NCBI RefSeq assembly: GCF_009765835.1
Contig: NZ_LMUS01000006.1
Location: 310,001-374,000, forward strand
Length of the DNA stretch: 64,000 nt
Origin: Granulicella sp. L56
Lineage (GTDB): Bacteria; Acidobacteriota; Terriglobia; Terriglobales; Acidobacteriaceae
Direction of reading: 5' to 3'
Shown here: piece by piece, positions 1 to 7,736 of the stretch
How positions within the stretch are numbered: position 1 is the stretch's first letter
How the letters are laid out: every line of letters starts with the position of its first letter
Notes under the pieces: model-generated
What the model was told of the DNA's origin: nothing
The model's database searches: none
Seen by the model: only the letters and a program-made list of their open reading frames with translations
Program-made: the position numbers and the translations under genes

Positions 1-51
1 TGCAACTGTGCTCTGAGCAACTTTGCTCAGACAGGCACTATTCGCTTGAAA

Positions 52-465
52 TTACTTGGAGGCCGAAAGAACAGGAGGGGGACGGAAGAAAAAGAAGGTT
101 TGACTGGGAGGTTTAGGAAGCTGCGTTGGATGCTCGACGCTCTTTGGCAAGAACATTGGCTTCAAAGACCACAAGGCCGCCAGCATAACGCCCATCGCTA
201 TGGCAAACAGAGTTCGTACGCCAGGATGCACGATAGGATCGGCAGCCAGTTTTGCACTTTCAAACGTGGCTGGCCTCTCCCTTTGCGAGAGCAACTTTGC
301 TGCAGACATGTGATTTGCAGAATTGTAGAGGGATACCTTATACCGAACACCCCACGAAAAGACAGCGAGGGCCAGCATCGCGATAGTGACTATCATCCAA
401 TGCGAACCGCGCCGTCTTGTCTGCTCAGCATTCATCGATTCGTATGATCGCGCAAATCTACGCAA
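52..465 (-). CDS. Small two-helix membrane protein, function unknown
   Basis: I do not recognise this 137-residue protein. It has two clear hydrophobic stretches, at about residues 24-42 and 86-101, each followed by charged or polar sequence. The C-terminal tail is rich in proline and phenylalanine (residues 115-133). The opposite-strand frame covering almost the same bases gives a composition unlike a protein (rich in Arg, His and Cys), which is why I prefer the minus strand. An alternative start is the second methionine, residue 11. It is divergent from the tRNA-Val gene downstream and has no partner in the window. Confidence 0.5.
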   Translation of the reverse strand: MRRFARSYESMNAEQTRRRGSHWMIVTIAMLALAVFSWGVRYKVSLYNSANHMSAAKLLSQRERPATFESAKLAADPIVHPGVRTLFAIAMGVMLAALWSLKPMFLPKSVEHPTQLPKPPSQTFFFFRPPPVLSASK

Positions 466-607
466 CTATCCATATCCTTATCCTTGGACTTACAAACAGA
501 ACTTTAGTATGGTGCAAAATTGCTTATTTCGCAAAAAAACGGATCTTTCCATACAGAAGAATCTAAGGTTATTAGCAGATCGTTCCCTCGACAATAATAT
601 TCGCTCA

Positions 608-636
608 TTGCATCGCCGCCGCTACTCCCATACACT
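608..636 (+). promoter_or_regulatory. Candidate promoter of tRNA-Val
   Basis: A TTGCAT -35 box (608-613) is separated by 17 nt from a TACACT -10 box (631-636). Transcription would start about 20 nt before the tRNA. Each box matches the sigma-70 consensus at four of six positions. Confidence 0.4.
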
Positions 637-662
637 CATTAAGTAATCCTTATAACTGGAAC

Positions 663-739
663 GGGCGGTTAGCTCAGTTGGTTAGAGCATCTCGTTTACA
701 CCGAGAGGGTCTGGGGTTCGAATCCCTAACCGCCCACCA
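663..739 (+). tRNA. tRNA-Val (anticodon TAC)
   Basis: The acceptor stem GGGCGGT (663-669) pairs with ACCGCCC (729-735), followed by discriminator A and an encoded CCA. The D-arm GCTC/GAGC, the anticodon stem TCTCG/CGAGA with loop TTTACAC (anticodon TAC) and the TTCGAAT T-loop are all present. The anticodon reads valine codons GUA and GUG. It stands alone, 26 nt before the deacetylase gene. Confidence 0.97.
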
Positions 740-765
740 ATCCTTCCGTCTGCGATCAATCTCCC

Positions 766-1662
766 ATGGCTTCCCGCCTTATCATCAACGCGGACGACTT
801 CGGCCTGACGCTCGGCGTCAATCGCGCAATCGCAGAACTTCACCAGGCACACGTACTTACATCAGCCACACTGATGGCCACCGGCGCAGCTTTCGACGAT
901 GCTATCGCCATTGCCCGTGCCAATCCATCCCTTGGCGTCGGCTGTCACGTCGTTCTCACCGACGGCGAGCCCGTCTCTCCTCCCGACAGCATTCCCACTC
1001 TGCTGGGCGCGGACGGCAAAAACTTCAGGCCTTCCCTATTCGACTTCATGCAAGCACTCATACGCGGTAATATCCGCGAAGAGGAGATCGAACGCGAAGC
1101 CGTTGCCCAGATCCAGAAGCTGCAACGCGCCGGCATTGCGGTCACTCACCTCGACACCCATAAACATACCCACCTCTTCCCTGCGGTGGCGCGCCCGCTG
1201 TTGCGCGTAGCCCAACGCTGCTCCATCGGGGCCGTCCGCAATCCCTTCGAGCCTGCCTGGAGCTCGCGCCTCGCGCCCAATGCCTTTGTCCGGCGGCTTC
1301 AGTTCCACATCCTTAGCATCCTCGGCAAAAGGTCCTTTGAATCGCTGCCGCAACTCAAGGACGGGCACATGCTTACTGCCGACGGCACCATCGGCATCTC
1401 TGCCACTGGCCAGCTTGATGCAATCTCTCTCCACAAAATTCTTCGCGCCATGCCCGAAGGCACATGGGAGCTTGTCTGCCACCCTGGCTATAACGATGCG
1501 GCACTGAACGCCATCACCACCCGCCTCCGTGCAACACGCGAGATCGAGCGCGACGCTCTGCTCCAGGAGATTCCGCAGGCAATCCGCACCGTTTCCGGCC
1601 TGGAACTCATCCATTATGGACAGATAGGCCAGCCACACCTCGACTACGAGAGACCCCTATGA
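766..1662 (+). CDS. ChbG/YdjC-family carbohydrate deacetylase
   Basis: This 298-residue protein belongs to the ChbG/YdjC (HpnK-like) family of metal-dependent deacetylases acting on N-acetylated sugars. The NADDFG motif (residues 8-13) supplies the catalytic and metal-binding aspartates. His61 and the THLDTHKHTH block (residues 127-136) complete the expected metal site. No signal peptide is seen, so it is cytoplasmic. Its stop codon overlaps the bshA start (ATGA at 1659-1662), so the two are translationally coupled. BshA makes an N-acetylglucosaminyl product that must be deacetylated in bacillithiol synthesis, so this enzyme could act on it. That is inference: the known BshB enzymes belong to the unrelated LmbE family. 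Other possible roles are deacetylation of chito-oligosaccharides or hopanoid precursors. Confidence 0.88.
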   Translation: MASRLIINADDFGLTLGVNRAIAELHQAHVLTSATLMATGAAFDDAIAIARANPSLGVGCHVVLTDGEPVSPPDSIPTLLGADGKNFRPSLFDFMQALIRGNIREEEIEREAVAQIQKLQRAGIAVTHLDTHKHTHLFPAVARPLLRVAQRCSIGAVRNPFEPAWSSRLAPNAFVRRLQFHILSILGKRSFESLPQLKDGHMLTADGTIGISATGQLDAISLHKILRAMPEGTWELVCHPGYNDAALNAITTRLRATREIERDALLQEIPQAIRTVSGLELIHYGQIGQPHLDYERPL

Positions 1663-2801
1663 AGATCGGCATCACCTGTTATCCCACCTACGGCGGCAGC
1701 GGCGTCGTCGCCACCGAGCTGGGCATCGAACTTGCCGCGCGCGGCCATGACATCCACTTCATCACATACTCGCAGCCCTTCCGGCTGACTGGCCGCGAGG
1801 CCAACATCCACTTCCACGAAGTGGCCGTCTCCAACTATCCACTCTTCGAGCATCCGCCTTACGACCTTGCTCTAGCTACGCGCATGGCCGAGGTCGCAGA
1901 GTTCTACTCGCTTGACCTTCTGCACGTCCACTATGCGATCCCCCACTCGGTAAGTGCCCTGCTCGCCAAGCAGATGCTCGCCGCAAACGGTCGAAAGCTG
2001 CCCTTCATCACGACGCTGCACGGCACCGACATTACGCTGGTCGGCCTCGACGCCTCCTATCTTCCGATTACGCGATTTGGAATCGTAAAGTCCGATGGAG
2101 TGACGGCGATCTCAAGCTATCTCCGCGACCGCACTCGCGAAGCCTTCGGCATCACCTCCGAGATTGAAGTCATCCCCAACTTCGTCAACTGTGACGTGTA
2201 CGTTCGCAATCCAGAACTGGTCGCCACCATGCGGCCCCGTTTCGCCGCTGCCAATGAACGGTTACTCGTCCACCTCTCCAACTTCCGTCCGGTCAAGCGC
2301 GTTCAGGATGTCGTCAAAGTCTTTGCCCGTGTTGCCGCAGCCATGCCTGCGCGGCTGTTGCTGATTGGCGATGGCCCGGACCGCAGCGCTGCAGAACATC
2401 TGGCGTTGCAACTCAAGGTGCAGGACCGCATCCACTTCGTGGGCAAGCAGGACAACGTCAACGAGCTTCTGCCGCTGGCCGACCTGATGGTTATGCCAAG
2501 CGAGATGGAGTCCTTTGGACTGGCCGCGCTCGAGGCTATGGCGTGTAGCGTTCCCAGCATCGCGACCCGCGTCGGCGGCGTTCCCGAACTGATCGAGGAC
2601 GGACGCAACGGTCTGCTCTTCAACGTGGGAGACGTCGATTCTATGGCCAAAGCTGCAATCGCACTGCTTAGCGACGACTCGCGCTTGGCCCTCATGGCCA
2701 AAGCTGCTCGGCAAACGGCACAAGACGAGTTCTGTGCCTCACGCATCATCCCGCTTTACGAGCGGTACTATGACCGCGTAATCGCCCGGACCACAATCTA
2801 G
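1659..2801 (+). CDS. bshA: N-acetyl-alpha-D-glucosaminyl L-malate synthase BshA
   Basis: A family GT4 glycosyltransferase that joins UDP-GlcNAc to L-malate, the first step of bacillithiol synthesis. The N-terminal GITCYPTYGGSGVVA signature (residues 4-18) is characteristic of BshA. HGTD (121-124) and the GT4 E-x7-E motif (Glu284, Glu292) near the nucleotide-sugar site are intact. The length of 380 residues is normal for the family. It is cytoplasmic. The start codon overlaps the stop of the ChbG-like gene. No bshC or LmbE-type bshB is present in the window, so the rest of the pathway must lie elsewhere if it is complete. Confidence 0.93.
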   Translation: MKIGITCYPTYGGSGVVATELGIELAARGHDIHFITYSQPFRLTGREANIHFHEVAVSNYPLFEHPPYDLALATRMAEVAEFYSLDLLHVHYAIPHSVSALLAKQMLAANGRKLPFITTLHGTDITLVGLDASYLPITRFGIVKSDGVTAISSYLRDRTREAFGITSEIEVIPNFVNCDVYVRNPELVATMRPRFAAANERLLVHLSNFRPVKRVQDVVKVFARVAAAMPARLLLIGDGPDRSAAEHLALQLKVQDRIHFVGKQDNVNELLPLADLMVMPSEMESFGLAALEAMACSVPSIATRVGGVPELIEDGRNGLLFNVGDVDSMAKAAIALLSDDSRLALMAKAARQTAQDEFCASRIIPLYERYYDRVIARTTI

Positions 2802-2803
2802 GA

Positions 2804-4204
2804 TTAGCCCCGAGTTACAGCTCTCACTGCGTCCCCCACCAGACGCAGAGCCTGCTCAGCAGCATCCCCGACTGGCCCCCAGACCTCCGCCCCGTCGTCG
2901 AGAATAGGCATTCGCAAGCTTACCTTCGTCCCTCTTCCCGGTCTGCTATTGATCTCGACACCTGCCAGATTGCCGTAGAGAACGCCCATCCGCTCGCGCA
3001 CATTGCGCATACCGATTCCGGAGCCGGGACGAATCAGACCGCTAACCGGCGAGGCGCAGTCCCACTCCGGGTCCATGCCCACACCGTCGTCCTCTACCTC
3101 CACCAGCAGCATTCCATCCTCGGTGATCCGGCTCCGCAGCGTCACCGTGCCGCCGCTGATGCGCGGCTCCAGACCATGCTTGATGCTGTTCTCGATCAGC
3201 GGCTGCAGCAGCATTCCCGGAACCACGATGTGCAGCGTCTCCTCGGCGATCTCCTTGACCACCTTCAGCTTCTCGCCAAAGCGCACGACCTCGATATCGA
3301 GATAGTCATCGGTGAACATCAGCTCTTCGCTGAAGGGCACAAATGCCTCGCGGTCCTTGAGCAGCACACGCAGAATATTGCCCAGCTTGACGATCATCTC
3401 CCGCGCCAACTCGGGGCGCGAACGCACCAGCGACGTGATGGAGTTAAGCGTATTGAACAGGAAGTGAGGATTGATCTGCCGTTGCAGCGCATCGAGCCTT
3501 GCCTCCAGCAACAGTCTTCCCTGTTCCTCCAGCTTGCGCTCGATACGAACTGAGTTCCATATCTTCAACGGGATGCCGACCACAACCGGCGAGCTGGCGC
3601 AGATCAACAGCTCGACCCACCACGAGTTCGAATGCAGCTCGAAGAACCGCCGTGGATAGAGCCGCGAGAGCATACTCAGCCCAAACTCGCCAGTCGCGAT
3701 CGAGAGCAGAAGCAGTACCTGTCGGTCTAAACTGGGACGGCGCAGATTGCGCGTCACCCAGCGGTAGATACTGAGGTCGATCATCGGCGAAAAAGACCAG
3801 ACATCCTCGGCATTCGCAAAACGGCGAAAGGCCCCGGCTCCAGCAGCCACCAGCAGATTGACCGGAAGCGCCAGATACTCGTGATGCAGAACGGCAGGAA
3901 GCGCAAGCGCGGCACCACCGGCCATCGCCGCCAACGGACCGACCAGAATGCCAAGCAAAATCGTCGTCTCGTAAGAGAGGTCCGCCGCCAGAAAGTTTGG
4001 TACCAGCACGCGTACCCAGACGCCCAGCGTAAGCGGCACGCAGATCATTGCCACCAGCGCAGCAGTCTGGCGCCGGGTCCGCCGCGACGTAAATAATAGC
4101 TCTTTGAACGTCTTCGCCCGCGCCAGCGAGGAAGAGACAGCCGCGGCCACACCCAACTCAATGAGCAGGGTAATCAGGATCAGCTTTGGATCGGTCTGCG
4201 TCAC
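2804..4204 (-). CDS. LytS/YehU-type sensor histidine kinase
   Basis: A 466-residue membrane kinase. The N-terminal 220 residues hold about five hydrophobic segments, resembling a 5TM-LYT sensor region. A His_kinase domain follows with the NPHFLFN phosphoacceptor box (His247). The HATPase domain has the N box around Asn339, DDGVGM (372-377) and GSGIGM (394-399). Such kinases normally signal to LytTR-domain response regulators, but none is encoded beside it, so it appears to be an orphan here. Translation starts at GTG with only a weak Shine-Dalgarno. It is convergent with bshA (2 nt apart) and divergent from ribA. Confidence 0.88.
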   Translation of the reverse strand: MTQTDPKLILITLLIELGVAAAVSSSLARAKTFKELLFTSRRTRRQTAALVAMICVPLTLGVWVRVLVPNFLAADLSYETTILLGILVGPLAAMAGGAALALPAVLHHEYLALPVNLLVAAGAGAFRRFANAEDVWSFSPMIDLSIYRWVTRNLRRPSLDRQVLLLLSIATGEFGLSMLSRLYPRRFFELHSNSWWVELLICASSPVVVGIPLKIWNSVRIERKLEEQGRLLLEARLDALQRQINPHFLFNTLNSITSLVRSRPELAREMIVKLGNILRVLLKDREAFVPFSEELMFTDDYLDIEVVRFGEKLKVVKEIAEETLHIVVPGMLLQPLIENSIKHGLEPRISGGTVTLRSRITEDGMLLVEVEDDGVGMDPEWDCASPVSGLIRPGSGIGMRNVRERMGVLYGNLAGVEINSRPGRGTKVSLRMPILDDGAEVWGPVGDAAEQALRLVGDAVRAVTRG

Positions 4205-4278
4205 AAACCTACTTTACGCCTTCGCCGCTGCATCAAATCGCCTCCCTCGGCAATCCAATCGCTATGCAGCCCGAAACG

Positions 4279-4284
4279 TATAAT
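4279..4284 (+). promoter_or_regulatory. TATAAT -10 box just upstream of ribA
   Basis: A perfect TATAAT lies 6 nt before the ribA ATG. There is no Shine-Dalgarno before that ATG and no good -35 box. If used, transcription would begin at or next to the ATG and give a leaderless mRNA. Confidence 0.35.
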
Positions 4285-4290
4285 CACGCC

Positions 4291-4929
4291 ATGCCCTTCG
4301 CATCCGTCACCAAAATAGCCGACGCCGACTTCCCCACCCGCTGGGGACACTTCCGTATTCTCGGCTTCGAGGGCGTAGTCACCAATCCGCAGCCGTGCAA
4401 CGAAGCCATCCCTGCTCCGGCAACGCGCACCGAGGCTGCGGTAGCTCTGGTGATGGGCGATATTCACGCTGCACCGCCAATCGTCCGCATCCATTCGCAG
4501 TGCCTCACAGGAGACGTCTTCCACTCGCTGCGCTGCGATTGCCGCCAGCAGCTTGAACTTGCACTCGCCACGATTGCCGAGGCAGGCACAGGCATTCTCC
4601 TCTACGAGCAGCAGGAGGGCCGCGGCATCGGCCTGATGGCCAAGCTGCGCGCCTATGAGTTGCAGGACCAGGGCCGCGACACCATCGAGGCCAACCTTGA
4701 ATTAGGCTACGCCGCCGATTGCCGCGCCTACGAACTCCCCGCCGAGATACTCAAGTCGCTCGGCGTGAAGGCGGTTCGGCTGATCACCAACAATCCGGAA
4801 AAAGTTGAAGCACTCGTCTCCGCCGGCATCGAAGTGACCGAGCGCATCTCCGCCGTTGTGCCCACCGAGCCAACCTTCGACCGCTACATCCAGACCAAGC
4901 GCGACAAGATGGGGCATCTGGTTAGCTAG
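4291..4929 (+). CDS. ribA: GTP cyclohydrolase II
   Basis: Converts GTP to 2,5-diamino-6-ribosylamino-4-pyrimidinone 5'-phosphate, formate and pyrophosphate, the first step of riboflavin synthesis, in the cytoplasm. The chosen ATG gives 212 residues that align from the first residues with Escherichia coli RibA (both begin a few residues before the conserved PT-x-WG element). An upstream in-frame ATG at 4186 would run back across the kinase gene start. The zinc ligands sit in CLTGDVFHSLRCDC (Cys71, Cys82, Cys84), and RIHSQCLTGD, GRGIGL and the C-terminal KMGHL are conserved. It is a stand-alone RibA without a fused RibB domain. Confidence 0.95.
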   Translation: MPFASVTKIADADFPTRWGHFRILGFEGVVTNPQPCNEAIPAPATRTEAAVALVMGDIHAAPPIVRIHSQCLTGDVFHSLRCDCRQQLELALATIAEAGTGILLYEQQEGRGIGLMAKLRAYELQDQGRDTIEANLELGYAADCRAYELPAEILKSLGVKAVRLITNNPEKVEALVSAGIEVTERISAVVPTEPTFDRYIQTKRDKMGHLVS

Positions 4930-4933
4930 ACCC

Positions 4934-6037
4934 CTATCTGCCAAGCTCACGGTCGAAGAACTTCGCCATAATCCCGTCAGCCTCCTTCGACTCCGGCAGT
5001 TCAGGGTTGTTCCAGAAGGCATGAGGCAGCGCCTCAAACACCACCAATCGAGCGTCGACACCATCCCGCAAAAATGCGCGATGCAGGATGGTCGTCCCGC
5101 TCAAAAGAATGTCGCGGCCGCTGGTGATGAACAGCGTAGGCGGCATCCCATGCAGATCCGCATAGAGTGGAGATAGCACAGGATTTCGAGGATTCGTATC
5201 TCGGACATACTCCTTATCCATCGGTGGCGGCGCAGGAGGTTCCAGATGCCCCGACAAGCCAGCCAGCGCGTACATTGCCTGCGAATCACCCACGTGGTCG
5301 AAATCACCGAAGCCCGAGAAGATACCCAGCGCACCCGGTAACGGCAGTCCCAACTGCTTGATCTTCACCGCAACCTCACCGGTAAGAATCGCCCCGGCTG
5401 AGGTCCCATAGATGGCGATCTTTTGAGGTTTATACGTCTTCAGCGCCTCGCGATAGACCGCAACCGCATCGTCCACCGCCCCCGGAAATGGATGTTCCGG
5501 GGCAAGTCTGTACAGCACGGCAATCACCTTGGTCTGCGTAAGGTTCGCAATCGGCACAGTCTCGGTGAGCGAGCCCGAGTCCGAGTTGAACCCTCCCCCA
5601 TGCAGATTGATGAGAACACGGTCACGATGGTCCGCAGGAATCTCGAGAGGAGTGATCACACGCACCGGCACACCCGCAATCGAATCGCTCGCAACATGCA
5701 CCGGATACATCGTCTCCGACAACTTGCCTGCGCGAGCCTGCCACGTATCTGTCCCGCTCCGACGGGCTTCGAGCGTCTCCGGTTTCGCCGCGTCAGACTG
5801 AGGACGCGCAAGACTTCGCTGGGCCTCCGGACTTACCGTCTTCGGCACAGGAATAACGCGGGTGATGTGCGCCGTGCCCTGGCCGTCGATCACGCTTGAA
5901 TCGCTTTGAGCTCCTGTGGCTGCCTGTTGCGACCAGCAGGTAACGGTGCAGGCAGAGAGTGCGATGCAGAAGATCACGCGCAAAGATAGGCAGGCGCTCA
6001 GATTCGATCCCCGGCCCGCAAGTGGATTACGCCGCAT
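4934..6037 (-). CDS. Secreted alpha/beta-hydrolase esterase (HSL-like)
   Basis: A 367-residue esterase of the hormone-sensitive-lipase type. The oxyanion-hole HGGG (146-149), the nucleophile elbow GTSAG (Ser213), Asp309 and His339 form a complete catalytic set. Residues 17-38 are a hydrophobic export signal. LSAC (Cys30) could be a lipobox, making it a lipoprotein. The stretch at 40-110 before the catalytic domain looks like a flexible linker. The substrate cannot be read from the sequence; short-chain acyl esters or ester groups on plant polymers are typical. It is convergent with ribA, 4 nt from its stop. Confidence 0.86.
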   Translation of the reverse strand: MRRNPLAGRGSNLSACLSLRVIFCIALSACTVTCWSQQAATGAQSDSSVIDGQGTAHITRVIPVPKTVSPEAQRSLARPQSDAAKPETLEARRSGTDTWQARAGKLSETMYPVHVASDSIAGVPVRVITPLEIPADHRDRVLINLHGGGFNSDSGSLTETVPIANLTQTKVIAVLYRLAPEHPFPGAVDDAVAVYREALKTYKPQKIAIYGTSAGAILTGEVAVKIKQLGLPLPGALGIFSGFGDFDHVGDSQAMYALAGLSGHLEPPAPPPMDKEYVRDTNPRNPVLSPLYADLHGMPPTLFITSGRDILLSGTTILHRAFLRDGVDARLVVFEALPHAFWNNPELPESKEADGIMAKFFDRELGR

Positions 6038-6140
6038 GGACGGCTCCTTTCAAACCTCTTCAGCGATAGGCGACATCGAATCATCGCTCATCTCACTGGC
6101 CAACCATCATACAAAGTGCGCGGCCCGTACGAGGAGCCAT

Positions 6141-6638
6141 CTAGCTTCGCAAAGCCACGATAACCTTAGCCGTCGTCACCAACTGTCCTGCGTGACGCTG
6201 CGTGTGGTCCGCGCAATGCACCAACAACCCACCCAGAGTCGTCGGCAGCATCTTCCTGCCGACACCGCGCGCATCCCCATAACTCTCCGGACGAAACGCC
6301 CTGACCCGCTCCATCGCGGAAGAGATCCCTTCTTCGAATTCCGCGAACAGAGCCCTCCGCGAAGCACTCTCGTCAGCTTCCGTATTCAACGCTTCCAGTT
6401 GAGCCGCAGACAACTGCCGCCCCTCCGCATAGGTCAGCAATCGGTCAAGGCTGCGTACGATATGCCGCATCTGACGTCCAACAGAAGGCAATCCCAGCGG
6501 TGCAACCTCCAACTCCGCATCGCTCAAATCAGCGCTCCAACGCTCGATATCCTCGCGAGCCAGCTCCAGCGCATGAAGCACGCCGCGCCGAACCGCATCC
6601 ACCTCAATCAAAGTCCCACGCAACCAAGGCTCAACCAT
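6141..6638 (-). CDS. DinB-family four-helix protein
   Basis: 165 residues. The pattern of amphipathic helices, with a conserved RQMRHIVRSLDRL segment and a C-terminal HCADHTQRHAGQL segment, fits the DinB/YfiT superfamily. Those histidines are the usual divalent-metal ligands. Members include metal-dependent thiol transferases, among them bacillithiol S-transferases in Firmicutes. With bshA only 3.3 kb away a role in bacillithiol conjugation is possible, but that is inference. I use the ATG at 6638 because AGGAGG (6645-6650) precedes it by 6 nt; a longer frame to 6704 has no such site and would run through a REP-like palindrome. Confidence 0.78.
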   Translation of the reverse strand: MVEPWLRGTLIEVDAVRRGVLHALELAREDIERWSADLSDAELEVAPLGLPSVGRQMRHIVRSLDRLLTYAEGRQLSAAQLEALNTEADESASRRALFAEFEEGISSAMERVRAFRPESYGDARGVGRKMLPTTLGGLLVHCADHTQRHAGQLVTTAKVIVALRS

Positions 6639-6669
6639 CTGCTGCCTCCTTTTCCATAGCCACAACTTT

Positions 6670-6707
6670 GGGTGCCCCATATCTCGATTTTGAGATGTGG
6701 GCATCGT
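6670..6707. repeat. REP-like palindrome, copy 1
   Basis: CCCATATCTC (6676-6685) and GAGATGTGGG (6692-6701) form a stem with one wobble pair. It is preceded by the 11-mer GGGTGCCCCAT (6670-6680), which recurs exactly in copy 2 at 7643-7653. It lies between the DinB-family gene and the 3' end of the osmoprotectant-binding gene, so it could also act as a transcript end. Confidence 0.7.
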
Positions 6708-6752
6708 ACGGTAGCACCACCGCTTTACTCTCCCAGCCCAAACTCGTACACC

Positions 6753-7736
6753 TCACAACCCTTCCCTCTTCCGAAATGCCCTTACGACTTCGCCAACGTC
6801 TCTATGTTGCGAATCCACCGCGAAATTCATCTCGCGAATCTCCTCGGCGCTGACCTTCCCTGCCAGCCTGTCCATCGCCACCTGAATCCCCGGATGCCTC
6901 CGCAACGAGTCTTCCCGAATCAAGGGCACGGCTTCATACGGAGGGAAATAATGTCGGTCATCCTGCAACACCGTAAGTCCCAGCGCCTGTATCGGCCCGT
7001 CGGTCGAGTTGCCCGCCACCATATCTACCTGCCCTATCCCCAGTGCCCGATACAACAAACCAAGATCCATCACCCGCGGCGCATCGCGAAAGTGAAGCCC
7101 ATACGTCTCCTCCAACCCACGCAGGCCATCGGGCCGCTCCTCAAACTCATAGCCCACACCAAGCCTCCACCCGGGCGCAACCTTCACCGCGTCAGAGATC
7201 GTCTTCAGCCCCAACCTCTGCGCATCCGCACCGCGCACCACCATCGCAAAGGTGTCCTCGAACCCCAGACCGCGCTCTACCTTTACGGCAAAACGCTTCG
7301 CATACAAACGCTGAACAGTATCGAACACACTGGCCGCATCGCGCTGGCCAACCGGCGGAAGCGGCTGCTTCAGAATCGCCGTCAGCGCAGTCCCGGTGTA
7401 CTCCACATAGCCGTCGATGCGCCCATTCACCAAAGCTTGCTGACAGATATAGCTTCCGGCCAGATAAAACTTGCGGTCGACCTTCTCGCCGGTGACTGCC
7501 TCAATCTCCTGCGCCACCAACTCACCCAAAACCACCTGCTCGGTAAAGTTCTTCGCGCCAATCACAATCCGTGAAGAGCGTGGCGGAGCGCAACCAATCC
7601 CACAGAGAACCACAACGCTAGCCAGCACTCCCACCAAAGCCCGGGTGCCCCATCCTTCGCGCTTTTGCGAAGGGTGGGATCGACAAAGCTGAACTCTCCT
7701 CACGCCCGCCTCACAGCCAGCCGTTTTTCCAGCCAC
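6753..7736 (-). CDS. Osmoprotectant ABC transporter substrate-binding lipoprotein
   Basis: Binds a quaternary-amine osmoprotectant such as glycine betaine, choline or carnitine outside the membrane and delivers it to the permease. The IGAKNFTEQ start of the mature domain and the GYVEYTGTAL segment are hallmarks of the OpuAC/OsmX/ProX-like family. The hydrophobic signal ends in GIGC, a lipobox. It is the last gene of a three-gene operon and overlaps the permease by 37 nt from a GTG at 7736. That start is uncertain: a good AGGAG (7696-7700) overlaps the permease stop, but the sequence after it is a REP-like palindrome and no in-frame ATG follows. Confidence 0.88.
   Translation of the reverse strand: MAGKTAGCEAGVRRVQLCRSHPSQKREGWGTRALVGVLASVVVLCGIGCAPPRSSRIVIGAKNFTEQVVLGELVAQEIEAVTGEKVDRKFYLAGSYICQQALVNGRIDGYVEYTGTALTAILKQPLPPVGQRDAASVFDTVQRLYAKRFAVKVERGLGFEDTFAMVVRGADAQRLGLKTISDAVKVAPGWRLGVGYEFEERPDGLRGLEETYGLHFRDAPRVMDLGLLYRALGIGQVDMVAGNSTDGPIQALGLTVLQDDRHYFPPYEAVPLIREDSLRRHPGIQVAMDRLAGKVSAEEIREMNFAVDSQHRDVGEVVRAFRKREGL
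7643..7684. repeat. REP-like palindrome, copy 2, inside the 5' end of a gene
   Basis: CCCATCCTTCGC (7649-7660) pairs with GCGAAGGGTGGG (7667-7678) around a short loop, with one wobble pair. It shares the left 11-mer GGGTGCCCCAT with copy 1 at 6670. On the minus strand it falls between the Shine-Dalgarno and the signal-peptide codons of the binding-protein gene. Confidence 0.75.

Noticed and set aside
46..447. 133-codon plus-strand frame opposite the small membrane protein
   Set aside because: Composition is unlike a protein and no features are visible; the minus-strand frame has two clear membrane helices.
1036..1638. 200-codon minus-strand frame across the ChbG-like gene
   Set aside because: Shadow of a gene with intact catalytic motifs.
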